A stretch of DNA of 64,000 nt, from the NCBI GenBank assembly GCA_016714045.1, contig JADJNY010000015.1, forward strand, positions 124,001 to 188,000, read 5' to 3'. Below the pieces are notes generated by a model. The model searched no databases. It had not been told where the DNA came from and saw nothing but the letters and a program-made list of their open reading frames with translations. Within the stretch, counting starts at the first letter, position 1. Each line of letters begins with the position of its first letter. A program made the translations under genes and the position numbers. Below are positions 29,394 to 38,253 of this stretch, piece after piece. The stretch comes from Planctomycetota bacterium. Its GTDB lineage: Bacteria > Planctomycetota > UBA1135 > GCA-002686595.

Positions 29394-29546
29394 CGCTCGA
29401 TGCTGAGAGCCCCTGGAACTCCGCGTTGGCTCGGGCCGGTCCTCCGGCCCGAGCCAACGCGGAGTCCGGAATGCGAAGCATCCGAATGTGTTCCGTTGCG
29501 CCCCTTTGCCCTTGGTTTCCCATCTGGCAATTGCGTCCCCCCCGTC
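29394..29546 (+). repeat. Palindromic interspersed element, copy B
   Basis: It starts CGCTCGATGCTGAGAGC. The perfect 22-bp stem has arms 29418-29439 and 29444-29465 around loop TCCT (29440-29443), followed by TCCGGAATGCGAAGCATCC, AATGTGTTCCGTTGCG and CTGGCAATTGCG. The stem variant GTTGGC on the left arm is matched by GCCAAC on the right. It ends a few bases before the stop of the gene at 29553 on the opposite strand, so it overlaps that gene's 3' side. Confidence 0.9.
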
Positions 29547-29552
29547 CCCCCG

Positions 29553-30767
29553 TCACCTCGTCACGACCGGCGCGGTCACCCACCCCGTCCACGCCTCGTC
29601 GAAGGTCACGGGGTTCCAGTCCCACAGGTCCTTCAGCAACTTGCGCTGCAGGTCGGGCAGGTCGCGTCCCGTCGGGATCCCCTGCGCGTCGAGCTGCCCC
29701 TTCACACCGCCGAGGAACTGCGCCGTCTTCTCCGGATGCGCGTCGAGGAGGAAGCGCACCATCGACCACGCGGTGAGCTTCGACTCCTCGTCGAGCTCGC
29801 TGACCTCCTTCATCGGCAGGAGCTGCGCGAGTCGCTTCTGCTTCCCCGCCGCGACGAGCTTCTTCACCGCCGCGTTCCAGTCGCGCGGGCCGCGCACGTC
29901 GCTCTTGCCGCCCTCCTCGCCCTCGTTCGTCGTCGACGTGGGCTCGATCTCCTTCTCCATGCAGAGCGCGAGCCCTTCGGTCAGCCACAAGGGCGGGTCG
30001 TAGCTGAAGTGCTTGTACGCGTCGAAGAAGAGGTGCGAGAGGTTGTGGACGACGTGCGGGAAGAGCAGCTTGTCCTTCTTGAGGTCGGGATCCTCCGCGG
30101 GAACGGACGCGATCATCTTGTGCTCGTCCTTCAGGTGCCAGCGCAACGCATCCGTCGGCGCCGTACCCGCGAAGTCGACGACGAACAAGCGATGGTTCGC
30201 GCGCGTCGAGTGGATCACGACCTCGAACTTGTCCTTCTCGCCGAGGAAGCGCCCGTTGCCCATGTAGGGCCCGGTCGCTTGGCGTGACTCGGGGAAGTCC
30301 GCATCGGTGACGGCGAGCAGCTTCTGGAAGCGCGCGTAGAACTCCTCGCCCTTCATCGCGAACAGGTGCAAGCGCAGGAACGGGTCGAGCTTCTTCAGCT
30401 CGTCGGGCACGGTCGGCAGCACCTGCTTCAAGCGCGCGAGCTCCGCCATCACACGCTTCTTGTCCTCGAGCTCGACGTTGCACGGCCCGAGCGACGACGC
30501 CCAGCGCAGGTGCGCGGTCTCGAGGAAGACCCACTGCGCGGCGGGCAGCTTCGCGACGATCTCCTCGCTGCCCTTCGGCCCGATCGGCATCGGCCCGTGC
30601 GAGACGATCCCCGCGTTCTTCATCAGCTCGGGGTCGTTCTTGCACCAGGGGCAGACGTCGCTCTTCGCTTTCTGCGCGGCGTCGAGCGGAAGGACGAGCG
30701 CGAACACGGCGGCGACGAGCGAGAACCCGGCACGTGCGATCGAAGCGCGGAGCGCGAAGCAGCCCAT
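29553..30767 (-). CDS. Secreted peptidase-MA-like protein lacking the catalytic Glu
   Basis: The 404-residue protein starts with a signal peptide (SIARAGFSLVAAVFALVLPLDAAQ) and a CPWC pair soon after cleavage. A metallopeptidase-like core follows: PHVVHNLSHLFFDAYKHF and, further on, PLWLTEGLALCMEKE. In gluzincin relatives (DUF1570 or peptidase MA) the first motif is HExxH, but here it is HNLSH, so the general-base Glu is Asn. The downstream Glu ligand (LTEGLA) is kept. It may bind metal without cleaving peptides. CPWC could form a thioredoxin-like disulfide or bind metal. The start is the ATG at 30767. Family confidence is moderate. Confidence 0.6.
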   Translation of the reverse strand: MGCFALRASIARAGFSLVAAVFALVLPLDAAQKAKSDVCPWCKNDPELMKNAGIVSHGPMPIGPKGSEEIVAKLPAAQWVFLETAHLRWASSLGPCNVELEDKKRVMAELARLKQVLPTVPDELKKLDPFLRLHLFAMKGEEFYARFQKLLAVTDADFPESRQATGPYMGNGRFLGEKDKFEVVIHSTRANHRLFVVDFAGTAPTDALRWHLKDEHKMIASVPAEDPDLKKDKLLFPHVVHNLSHLFFDAYKHFSYDPPLWLTEGLALCMEKEIEPTSTTNEGEEGGKSDVRGPRDWNAAVKKLVAAGKQKRLAQLLPMKEVSELDEESKLTAWSMVRFLLDAHPEKTAQFLGGVKGQLDAQGIPTGRDLPDLQRKLLKDLWDWNPVTFDEAWTGWVTAPVVTR

Positions 30768-30954
30768 GCTCCGAATGTACGCCCGTGCCCGAGCGGGACG
30801 CCACCCTCCGATGCGGCGGGACGGTTCCGCTGGCGCCTTCACGCCGGCCCGGACTTCCGATCCGTCGCCTTGCGCGCGCACGAGCGGCCGAGGATCCTGA
30901 AAGGAGGTCGAATGCGGCCCGCTTCCGCCGCGTAATCCGCTCGCGTCCCCCCCC

Positions 30955-31626
30955 ATGCCGGACTCCGTCCACTGCTCGCACTGCGCCGCGCCGTTCCGCG
31001 AGGCCGACCTCCGTTTCTGCTCGTACTGCGGAACGGAGCGGCCGACGCCCGCGTCGCCGGTCGTGCTCCCTCCGCCCGTCGTGGTCGCGCCGAGCACGGC
31101 CGACCGCTTCGCCGCCGCCGAACGGCATCCGAGCGTGCCGGAGCTGTTGACGCGCGCGCCTTCGACGACGAAGCACACGCTGAACGGAGCCTGCGGCGTC
31201 GTGTTCCTGGCCGTGTTCTGCGTGATCGCGTTCGCGATGGCCGCGGCGTTCCTCGGCGGCGGAGCGTTCGGCGCGCGCACCTTGCGCTCGAACCTCTTCG
31301 GCGTGGGTGGCGGGCTCTTGGCGCTCGTCCCGCTCGCGATCGCCGGCGTCGCTCTCGCGGGCTTCATCGTCCACTCGCGACGGCTGTCGCGGTTCCAGCG
31401 GGCGGAGCTCGTCCGCACGCTCGCGCTCGTCGTCGACGAGCGCGTCGCCGTGAGCGGCGGGAAGCACGCGAGCACGACGTACTTCGCGACCCTCGAGGGC
31501 AAGGACCGCCAGCGCCGCGAACACCGCGTCGACGCGCAGCTCGCCGGCCGGATCGCGCCGAACGACCTGGGCATGGCGTACGTGAAGGACGACGTGCTGC
31601 TCGACTTCCAGCGGATCGACGTGTGA
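30955..31626 (+). CDS. Zinc-ribbon membrane protein
   Basis: The 223-residue protein has an N-terminal double-CxxC zinc ribbon (VHCSHCAAPF ... FCSYCGTERP), a Pro/Ala linker, two membrane segments (GVVFLAVFCVIAFAMAAAFLGGG and LLALVPLAIAGVALAGFIVHS) and a soluble C-terminal domain (ELVRTLALVVDERVAVSGGKHASTTYFATLEG ... RIAPNDLGMAYVKDDVLLDF) that looks like a small beta-domain. Zinc-ribbon-plus-membrane proteins are common in planctomycetes and their roles are mostly unknown. It overlaps the next small gene (GTGA at 31623-31626) and leads a three-gene unit. Confidence 0.7.
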   Translation: MPDSVHCSHCAAPFREADLRFCSYCGTERPTPASPVVLPPPVVVAPSTADRFAAAERHPSVPELLTRAPSTTKHTLNGACGVVFLAVFCVIAFAMAAAFLGGGAFGARTLRSNLFGVGGGLLALVPLAIAGVALAGFIVHSRRLSRFQRAELVRTLALVVDERVAVSGGKHASTTYFATLEGKDRQRREHRVDAQLAGRIAPNDLGMAYVKDDVLLDFQRIDV

Positions 31627-31796
31627 GCGCACACGAGGATCGCGAGCGCGACTTCGCGGGCGGCGACGCGCGCCGCGACGAACCGGGCGCGAAGCCGCGC
31701 TTCACTCGCACGTTCGCGGTCTTCCTCGTGCTCTGGCTCGGCATGTTGGTGCTCGCGTTCATCCTCTTCGGGTTCCTCCTCAGCCTGTTCGGCTGA
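31623..31796 (+). CDS. Small single-membrane-span protein
   Basis: A GTG at 31623 overlaps the TGA of the preceding gene and opens a 57-codon frame: a charged N-terminus (SAHEDRERDFAGG), basic linker, then a hydrophobic segment VFLVLWLGMLVLAFILFGFL and a stop at 31794-31796. Codon third positions match the neighbours. Coupling by overlap and a clear membrane helix support it. The function is unknown; it is probably a partner of the flanking zinc-ribbon proteins. Confidence 0.6.
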   Translation: MSAHEDRERDFAGGDARRDEPGAKPRFTRTFAVFLVLWLGMLVLAFILFGFLLSLFG

Positions 31797-31805
31797 TCCG
31801 CACAC

Positions 31806-32285
31806 GTGAACGACTCCCCTCGCCCTTGCTCGAACTGCGGCGCTCCGCTCGACGAGCGCTCGCGCAACTTCTGCGAGCACTGCGGCGCGGCGCTCGCCGC
31901 AGCTCCGAGCGCGCCGCCTCCGCTCCCCGTGCCGCCTGGATCGCACGCGAGCGGGCCGCCTCCGCTGCCGGGCGTGCCGTCGCCGGCCGCGCGGCCGTTC
32001 GCGCCGTCGCCGACGCCGCGACCGCCCGAGCCGCCGTCCGCCGCGCGACCGCCGCAACCACCGCCCGCTTCCAAGCCGCGCGTCGTGCACGTGCCCGAGG
32101 TCGAGCCTCCGCCCGCGCCGCGCGTCGACGCACCCGAGACGGGACAGTTCTCCGATTCGCCCGGCGCCGCGCTCAAGGCACTGCTCGTCAGCAGCGCGGT
32201 GTTCCTGATCCCGTGCTGCGGGATCGGGATCGCGCTGCTCGTCCTCGTCTACTGGTGGTCGTCGGCGCGCTCGACGCCGCGCTGA
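31806..32285 (+). CDS. Zinc-ribbon, proline-rich membrane protein
   Basis: A GTG at 31806 starts 159 codons with a double-CxxC zinc ribbon (RPCSNCGAPL ... FCEHCGAAL), a ~75-residue Pro-rich linker and one membrane segment near the end (ALKALLVSSAVFLIPCCGIGIALLVLVYWW, quoted in parts). It shares the N-terminal ribbon with the gene at 30955 and follows the 57-codon gene by 9 bases, so the three form one probable operon. Function unknown. It converges with the serine-hydrolase gene. Confidence 0.65.
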   Translation: MNDSPRPCSNCGAPLDERSRNFCEHCGAALAAAPSAPPPLPVPPGSHASGPPPLPGVPSPAARPFAPSPTPRPPEPPSAARPPQPPPASKPRVVHVPEVEPPPAPRVDAPETGQFSDSPGAALKALLVSSAVFLIPCCGIGIALLVLVYWWSSARSTPR

Positions 32286-32289
32286 CCGC

Positions 32290-33408
32290 TCACTTCGCCG
32301 GCTTGTGCTTCTTCGCCATGCGCGCGAGCTCGCGCGCGGCGATCGCGGGATACGGCTCGGGTTCGTAGCTGTACGCGAGCGCCACGACGACGTCCTCCTC
32401 GGGCCAGCGCAGGTAGTACGTCACGACCTTGCCCGTGTGGCCCGAGTGCGCGTACTCGAGCTCGCCCGCGGCCTTCGAGACCTCCCAACCGAGCGCGTAG
32501 TCGTGCTTGCCGACCGTGTAGTACTCGGCCTTCTGCGCCTTGCCGAGCACCTTGTCGCCCGCGAGCGCTTGGTGCCAGCGCAGCATGTCGCGCACGCTCG
32601 CGACGACGCCGCCCGCGCCTTTGTAGCCCCACGTGAGCTGCGGCCCGTAGGCGAACTGCACGCCGGTCCCGCGCGCGTCGCGCGGCACGCGTTCGAGCTC
32701 CAACTTCGGATCGCCGATGAGCCGCGCCTCCATGCCGGCGGGCGCGAAGAGCTGCTCGACGCAGTACTTCTCGAGCGTCGTCCCCGACACCTTCTCGACG
32801 ATCGCGCCGAGCAGGAAGTACGCGATGTTGTTGTAGGCCCACGTCTCGCCCGGCTTGGTGACGACCGGGAGGTTCAGGATCATCTCGATCGTCGCCTCGC
32901 GATCCGTGAGCTTCGTGTTGTCGAGTCCGCCGTCGTTCTTGATGCCGGACGTGTGGTTCAGGAGCATCCGCAGCGGGATGTCCGCCTTGTCCTTCGGGCA
33001 CTTCGGGAAGAGCTTCTTCAGCGGGTCCGCGATCGAGAGCTTCTTCTGCATCTCGAGCTTCAGGATCGCCGCGGCGGTGAACTGCTTCGTGACCGAGCAC
33101 CAGTCGTAGAGCGCGTTCGCTGGCATCGGCGTCTTCTTGTCGGCGTCCATCACGCCGTAGCCCTTCTCGAGCAGGACGTCGCCGCCCTTCGCGACGAGCA
33201 CGACGCCGCAGAAGCCGCCGGGGAAGTTCTTCTCGGAGCTCATGAACTCGTCCAGCTCCTTCCCGAGCTCGCCGAGCACGATCGCGCCGTTCGCGCTCTC
33301 GCCCTTCTTCGACTTGTCGGGCCTTCTCTGCGCGAATGCGTTCAGCGCGAGCGCGGGGAGAAGCGCAAGCAGGAAGAACACGAAGCGCGAACTCGAACTC
33401 GAGAGCAT
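32290..33408 (-). CDS. Secreted serine hydrolase of the beta-lactamase / penicillin-binding class C type
   Basis: The 372-residue protein has a signal peptide (RFVFFLLALLPALALNAFAQ). Its serine-hydrolase motifs are S105-V-T-K108 (SxxK) in YDWCSVTKQFTAAAIL, Y192-N-N194 (YxN) in WAYNNIAYFLLG, and HSGHTG (HxG box). This class includes esterases, D-alanyl-D-alanine peptidases and lactamases, so a resistance role is not implied. The start is the ATG at 33408. A hairpin at 33512-33553 separates it from the glycine-rich gene upstream. Confidence 0.85.
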   Translation of the reverse strand: MLSSSSSRFVFFLLALLPALALNAFAQRRPDKSKKGESANGAIVLGELGKELDEFMSSEKNFPGGFCGVVLVAKGGDVLLEKGYGVMDADKKTPMPANALYDWCSVTKQFTAAAILKLEMQKKLSIADPLKKLFPKCPKDKADIPLRMLLNHTSGIKNDGGLDNTKLTDREATIEMILNLPVVTKPGETWAYNNIAYFLLGAIVEKVSGTTLEKYCVEQLFAPAGMEARLIGDPKLELERVPRDARGTGVQFAYGPQLTWGYKGAGGVVASVRDMLRWHQALAGDKVLGKAQKAEYYTVGKHDYALGWEVSKAAGELEYAHSGHTGKVVTYYLRWPEEDVVVALAYSYEPEPYPAIAARELARMAKKHKPAK

Positions 33409-33511
33409 CTGTCTCCACGAACAGTCTGCAGTGCGTGTGGCCCGGCGCACCAGTCCCGAGCGGGGAGGCAGGCCACAGGGCACTTTGACTGGGGCTGCAG
33501 CGAAAGTGAGC

Positions 33512-33553
33512 GAGCCCCGCTCTTGCGCGCGCTGCGCGCAAAAAGCGGGGCTC
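33512..33553 (-). terminator. Long intergenic hairpin, probable terminator of the glycine-rich gene
   Basis: GAGCCCCGCT (33512-33521) pairs with AGCGGGGCTC (33544-33553), and TTGCGCGC pairs with GCGCGCAA inside around a GCT loop. It lies 59 bases after the glycine-rich gene stop on the same strand and before the serine-hydrolase start. There is no clear T-run, so termination could be weak or protein-dependent. Confidence 0.55.
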
Positions 33554-33611
33554 ACGTATCGAGGCGGACGAGCAAGTTCGAGCTCCGGACCGCCATCGCA
33601 ATAGATGCGGC

Positions 33612-35897
33612 TCAGAAGCCGGGTCTGCGTCGGGTGGTGTGACAGGGCTGGCGATCGGCACCTTCGGCCCCATTGGGACCGGTGGCTCCAGCAGGGGTCC
33701 CAGGCCCGCCCCCTCCTCCAGCACCCAGACTGCCGCCTGGTACCCCGGCGCCCCCGTCTCCACCGGCTCCACCATCCCCACCAGGGCCGGTTTCGCAGGC
33801 GCCCCCCGGACCGCCTGGACCACCAGGGCCACCAGGACCGCAGTTGCTCCAGCCTCCGTCGCCGCCGGGACCACCTGGACCGCAGGATCCGCCGGGCCCA
33901 CCCGTACCACCCAGACCTCCCGGCCCTGAGTGGCTGTTGCCCCCCTGTCCGCCAACTCCTCCACAGCCGTTCGGCCCACCCTGTCCGCCGTTTCCGCCCG
34001 GTCCCCCCGTGCCGGTTTGGCTATAGCCACCCGGTCCACCCGGTCCACCGATCCCGTTCTGGCCCGTCGCAGGTCCGCCGTCACCGCCAGCACCACCAGT
34101 GCCGGTGGTCGCCTCGCCCCCGGCCCCCCCCCCGCCACCGTTGGATTCGCCAGAGCCGCCATCGCCGCCTGGCCCGCCGGTTCCGCTGGTCACCGCGCCA
34201 CCGACTCCGCCTCTTCCTCCCTCCCCATTCTGGCTCGTCCCGCCGTCGCCTCCCTTGCCGCCGGTGCCCGTCGTGCCGCTCCCGCCGGGACCGCCTTCAC
34301 CGCCGGTTCCGTTGCTGCTGTTGCCCCCTCGACCGCCTTCCCCACCCGTACCGTCCTCGTTGGCCTGACCTCCTTGACCGCCCAGTCCGCCATTCCCGTT
34401 GACACTGTCGCCACCCGGTCCTCCCTTTCCACCGGTACCGTCGGCGGTCTCCCCACCGTCACCGCCCACTCCACCCTCGCCATTGGTCGAGTTGCCTCCC
34501 GGGCCTCCATCGCCCGCTGTTCCATTGACGCTGTGGCCGCCGTTCCCCCCCGTCCCGCCCACGCCGTCTGTGCTATCGCCGCCGCTTCCTCCGGGCCCAC
34601 CTGGATATCCACCATCGCCCCCCGTTCCCCCCATGTCGGCCCCATAGCCACCTGGACCACCGGGACCGCCAGGACCGAACTCGCCTCCTCCTCCGCCCTC
34701 GCCGCCAGGACCACCCTGCCCGTCAGCAGAGTCTCCACCCGGCCCGCCCTGGCCGCCCTGCCCGTTCGGACCGGTGCACGCTCCTCCATCCCCGCCTTCT
34801 CCACCACTAGCCCCCGGCGCGGTCGTGTCTCCGCCCTCTCCCCCGGGACCACCCTGAACGAAGCCGGCCCCACCCTGACCCCCGGCACCGGGGTAGTCAC
34901 CGTCCCCTCCGTTACCTCCAGCACCGCCGATACCGCCATCGGGTCCTGACGCACCGCCGACGCCTCCGTCTCCGCCCTGGCTACCCGTGTCGGCATCCTG
35001 TCCATCTCCACCGCGGCCACCGCTGCCGAATCCGGATCCCGGACCGCCTGCACCGCCAAAGCCGCCATCGAGTCCGCCATGGCCGCCGTTGCCCCCGTTT
35101 CCGTAGGGTCCAGAGCCAGCTCCGCCTGCCCCACCGGATCCCGCGTCGTGGCCGTTCCCACCGTTCCCACCCTGCCCAGGATTCGGATTGCTTGGCCACG
35201 AGCCCGGCATGCCGGATGATCCGTTTGGGGCCTGCGGGTTAGCGGGATTCTCACCGCTGCATCCCCAACAAGGATCGACCATCGCGAGCGGCCCCGAAGT
35301 GAGCTGGGGCGCAATCGATGCCAGCGCACCGACTCCAGGGACGAGCACCATTCTCACGCCCCAGCGCAGGCCTCGGCCCTGATTCGTGAAACGTGCGACG
35401 AGCTGCGTGGCCTCGTCGACTGCGATCAGGTCCTGTTGACCATCATGATTGAGGTCACCACCCGAGATCTGGCCCAGAACCGGAGATCCCGGAGGGAGGA
35501 TGAGATGCTCCGCCCACAAACCCACCTGATTCGAGTTCTCGAACCAGAGGAGCGAACCGTCCGTGTAGCTCGCCACGACGTCGTGATCGCCATCCCCGTC
35601 GAGGTCGATGGCGTGGAGATCGTGCCCACCCGCCCGGGTATCCGAGATGATGTGCTCGACGAACATCGTGCGGTTGAGATCGGCGGGCGAATACCAAGCC
35701 GTCGAGGTCGGGGAGAACATGCCTGTCCCAAGGATGTCCAGTCGCTGATCCCGATCGACATCTCGATACCGATGTACGACGCCGGGCACAGCCCTCGCAG
35801 TGAAGAGTTCCGTGCTGGTCACCAACCTCTGCGCATCCGCCATTGACGTGGGTGCGAAAGCGAAGAGCAAGACGGAGACGGGTAGGAAGCAGCGCAT
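33612..35897 (-). CDS. Secreted FG-GAP protein with long glycine-rich PGRS-like region
   Basis: The 761-residue protein has a signal peptide (MRCFLPVSVLLFAFAPTSMADAQ). About 190 residues with FG-GAP/VCBS-like Ca-binding repeats follow (DLDGDGDHDVV, DLNHDGQQDLIAV). The remaining ~540 residues are dominated by GGxGGxGG units with Asn, Asp, Thr, Ser and Pro at the variable sites. It resembles PGRS-type polyglycine domains rather than collagen, which would need strict G-X-Y. It is probably surface-exposed or shed. The region from 33.6 to 36.5 kb is less extreme in third-position GC than its neighbours, so repeat-driven or transferred origin is possible. Function unknown. Confidence 0.75.
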   Translation of the reverse strand: MRCFLPVSVLLFAFAPTSMADAQRLVTSTELFTARAVPGVVHRYRDVDRDQRLDILGTGMFSPTSTAWYSPADLNRTMFVEHIISDTRAGGHDLHAIDLDGDGDHDVVASYTDGSLLWFENSNQVGLWAEHLILPPGSPVLGQISGGDLNHDGQQDLIAVDEATQLVARFTNQGRGLRWGVRMVLVPGVGALASIAPQLTSGPLAMVDPCWGCSGENPANPQAPNGSSGMPGSWPSNPNPGQGGNGGNGHDAGSGGAGGAGSGPYGNGGNGGHGGLDGGFGGAGGPGSGFGSGGRGGDGQDADTGSQGGDGGVGGASGPDGGIGGAGGNGGDGDYPGAGGQGGAGFVQGGPGGEGGDTTAPGASGGEGGDGGACTGPNGQGGQGGPGGDSADGQGGPGGEGGGGGEFGPGGPGGPGGYGADMGGTGGDGGYPGGPGGSGGDSTDGVGGTGGNGGHSVNGTAGDGGPGGNSTNGEGGVGGDGGETADGTGGKGGPGGDSVNGNGGLGGQGGQANEDGTGGEGGRGGNSSNGTGGEGGPGGSGTTGTGGKGGDGGTSQNGEGGRGGVGGAVTSGTGGPGGDGGSGESNGGGGGAGGEATTGTGGAGGDGGPATGQNGIGGPGGPGGYSQTGTGGPGGNGGQGGPNGCGGVGGQGGNSHSGPGGLGGTGGPGGSCGPGGPGGDGGWSNCGPGGPGGPGGPGGACETGPGGDGGAGGDGGAGVPGGSLGAGGGGGPGTPAGATGPNGAEGADRQPCHTTRRRPGF

Positions 35898-36456
35898 CTA
35901 GAACCACCTTGTCCTTGTAGAAGACCTGAGTGCCACAGCCATGCCCGGACGGCGTGGCCCTCCCTGTGTGGATCGAGGGCACCTCGCCGGCTTGAGTACC
36001 TGCTCTTTTTCGGACGCGAGCGAGCGCAAGGGCAGTCAACTACGAATCGGCGGCCAGAGAAGACACGGGGAGACCGGCAAGACACTCCTGAAACGCCGGA
36101 CTGAAGGCCATGAACGCCCCCGGCAAGCCACGCCACTTCCGCTCACCGACCGGGCTGTGATGCATGCAAGTCGTGGGCTGCAATCAGGGAGTCAGGTGTG
36201 CCCTCGCATCTGCGCATGTGCTCGAGCAACCGCAAGTGGCTCGGCTCGTGAACGCGAGCCACACGAGCCCGAACCCGACGGCCAGCGCAGTCAAGATGAA
36301 GCACCTCGCGGTGGCCGAACCCGTCCGTTCCGCTTGGAACTCAGACGGTCGCGCAGCACAGGGAGCACGGGCTGGAGAACCGATCGGCGATGCGGCGAAC
36401 ACGCGCCGGCCCAAGCTGATGACCAAGTGCTCGGGCTCCGCACTCCAAGAACACCG
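35898..36456. other. 559-base stretch without a supported gene
   Basis: Upstream of the glycine-rich gene and downstream of the VWA gene, the sequence is less GC-biased and has only shadow frames. The glycine-rich gene's promoter is expected near 35900-36000 but I cannot define it. Confidence 0.6.
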
Positions 36457-36488
36457 GCGGGCCCCCGGTTTCGAACCCGAGAGCCCGC
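36457..36488 (-). terminator. Hairpin downstream of the VWA gene
   Basis: GCGGGC (36457-36462) pairs with GCCCGC (36483-36488), and inner bases (CCGGTTTCGAACCCG) extend the stem. It starts about 25 bases after the VWA gene stop. A minus-strand TGTTCTT follows it, a weak T-rich tail. Confidence 0.5.
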
Positions 36489-36512
36489 GACAGGTCGCGC
36501 CGAAACCGCGCG

Positions 36513-38084
36513 CTACTTGTACTCGACGTGCTCGCCGCCCGCGTCGCTCGAGATCGCCTTCAGCAGGTCGAGCTGCTCCCCGACCGCGATCGTGTGGATC
36601 TTGATGTGGCGCGTCGCGTTCCACTTCGCCACGTCCGCGCGGATCGTCGCGGGGTCGGTCTGCTCGCCGTACGTCGGCTGGCCGTCGGAGAGGATGTAGA
36701 TCGTGTCGCAGTCGGCGTCCTGGAACGCCTGCTTGACCGCGTCGTACAGGTTCGTGCCGCCTGCCGCCTCGCGCGACATCACGTAGGCCTTCCCGTCCTC
36801 GCGCGTCTTCTTGCCCATCTTGGCCATGCCCGAGTTGAGCCAGCTGAACACGCTCTCGTTGAACACGATCACGTTGAACAAGGCCTCGGGCTCGAGCTTG
36901 TCGATGCACGCCGCGAGCTCGCGCTTCACGACGTCCATGCGCGTCGTCGTGCCGCCGCCGACGTCGGTGTCGTTCTTGAGGATGCCGCGTGCGAGCTCCT
37001 TCATCGAGCCCGAGATGTCCACGATGAAGATGATCCGCCGCGACGTGACCGGGATGCCGAGGAACTCCACCGACGTCTCGCCGAAGTGCGTCTTCTTCTT
37101 CGCGGGTCCCTCCGTCGACGGACGCTCGGCCGTCGCGGCGAGCTCGAAGTCCGCGCCCTTGTTGCGCCACCACTCCTCCCAGCGCGGCACGTCCGCGCCG
37201 AGCGGCGTCCCCGTCATGCGCTCGAGCGCGGCCGCGAACTCCTCGAGGGGCCGACCCGTCTCGTTCTTCATCTGCGCGATGATCAGCGGGATCGCGGTCT
37301 TGTGACGGATGCGCTCGAGCGCGAGCAGCGCCGAGATGCGCGTGCTCCAGTCCTTGCTCTTGAGTTGCGCGCCGACGAGCGTGACGTACTCGGCCTTGCC
37401 GAGCTTCCCGAGCTCGTCGAGCGCCGCGTTGCGGAAGAACGGACTCTCGTGGACGGTGAAGTCCTTGAGCTTCACTTCCCACTCCGGCATGCCCTTCAGG
37501 CTCTTCTGCAGGAGCTTCGTGATCCCGCCCATCGCGACGCCGATGGTGGAGAAGTCGGCCTCCTTCTTCAGGAGCTTCTCGAGCGCCGGCGCCGCTTCGG
37601 CGTACTCGCGCTCGATCAGGATGTCGACCGCCATCCCGCGCAGCTCGTTGTCCTTGTCCGCGGTGAAGGCGATGCACTTCTCGCAGATCTCCTTCACGAG
37701 CTTCGCGTCCGCGATGTTCTTCGTGGCGCGCAGGTGGAAGATCTTGTCGTCCGCGCTGCCGTCCTTGAGCTTGCCGACGATCTTCTTGTCGACGCCCGGG
37801 TCCTTCATGTTCGCGAGCAGGAGCGCGAGCTGCACCCGCAGGTCAGGCGTCGTTGTCGCCTTCGGACCGATGTCGAGGAACTCGTCGGCGATCTTGGGCC
37901 CGAGCGCGTTCGCGAGCTGACGCGCCGCGACGATGCGCTGACCGGGGATCTTCGTCACGTCCTTCAACGTGTCGAGGTCGGTTTTTTGGTCAAGGACGAC
38001 CGGCCCGGGGAGCGCGAGGGCGTGAGCGGGCGCGACGGAGGCGCCGGCGAACAGCGCGAGGAGGAGACAGGCGATTCGCAGCAT
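36513..38084 (-). CDS. Secreted HEAT-repeat plus von Willebrand A domain protein
   Basis: The 523-residue protein starts with a signal peptide (LRIACLLLALFAGASVAPAHA). The middle ~270 residues contain HEAT-like helical repeats (RGMAVDILIEREYAEAAPALEKLL, FFRNAALDELGKLGKAEYVTLVGAQL). A VWA domain follows from ~residue 350: IIFIVDISGSM (MIDAS DxSxS), GGTNLYDAVKQAF (the Thr) and TIYILSDGQPTYG (the Asp). MIDAS residues are intact, so it should bind a divalent metal and a protein partner. The WEEWWRNKGADFE linker is common to planctomycete VWA proteins. It is a single gene with an ATG at 38084. Confidence 0.8.
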   Translation of the reverse strand: MLRIACLLLALFAGASVAPAHALALPGPVVLDQKTDLDTLKDVTKIPGQRIVAARQLANALGPKIADEFLDIGPKATTTPDLRVQLALLLANMKDPGVDKKIVGKLKDGSADDKIFHLRATKNIADAKLVKEICEKCIAFTADKDNELRGMAVDILIEREYAEAAPALEKLLKKEADFSTIGVAMGGITKLLQKSLKGMPEWEVKLKDFTVHESPFFRNAALDELGKLGKAEYVTLVGAQLKSKDWSTRISALLALERIRHKTAIPLIIAQMKNETGRPLEEFAAALERMTGTPLGADVPRWEEWWRNKGADFELAATAERPSTEGPAKKKTHFGETSVEFLGIPVTSRRIIFIVDISGSMKELARGILKNDTDVGGGTTTRMDVVKRELAACIDKLEPEALFNVIVFNESVFSWLNSGMAKMGKKTREDGKAYVMSREAAGGTNLYDAVKQAFQDADCDTIYILSDGQPTYGEQTDPATIRADVAKWNATRHIKIHTIAVGEQLDLLKAISSDAGGEHVEYK

Positions 38085-38253
38085 GGACTCGACTCGATGA
38101 GGACGAGCGATCGGCGCGGAGAGGCCGCGTCTTTCGCTCGTGCGGGGGTTCCGAATCCTACCCCCCCGACCCGGGCCCGACTACGGACGGCGGCGGGGGC
38201 GACCGCGCGCTCCGCGGACGTCGCACGACGCGCGGACAGGTTCGGTCCCCGCG

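Noticed and set aside
32290..33408. Serine hydrolase as an antibiotic-resistance beta-lactamase
   Set aside because: The SxxK, YxN and HxG motifs are shared by esterases and peptidases; nothing marks lactam specificity.
36450..36495. TTCGAA-centred palindrome resembling a T-arm near the VWA gene end
   Set aside because: No acceptor stem or anticodon arm; the sequence is better read as a hairpin terminator.
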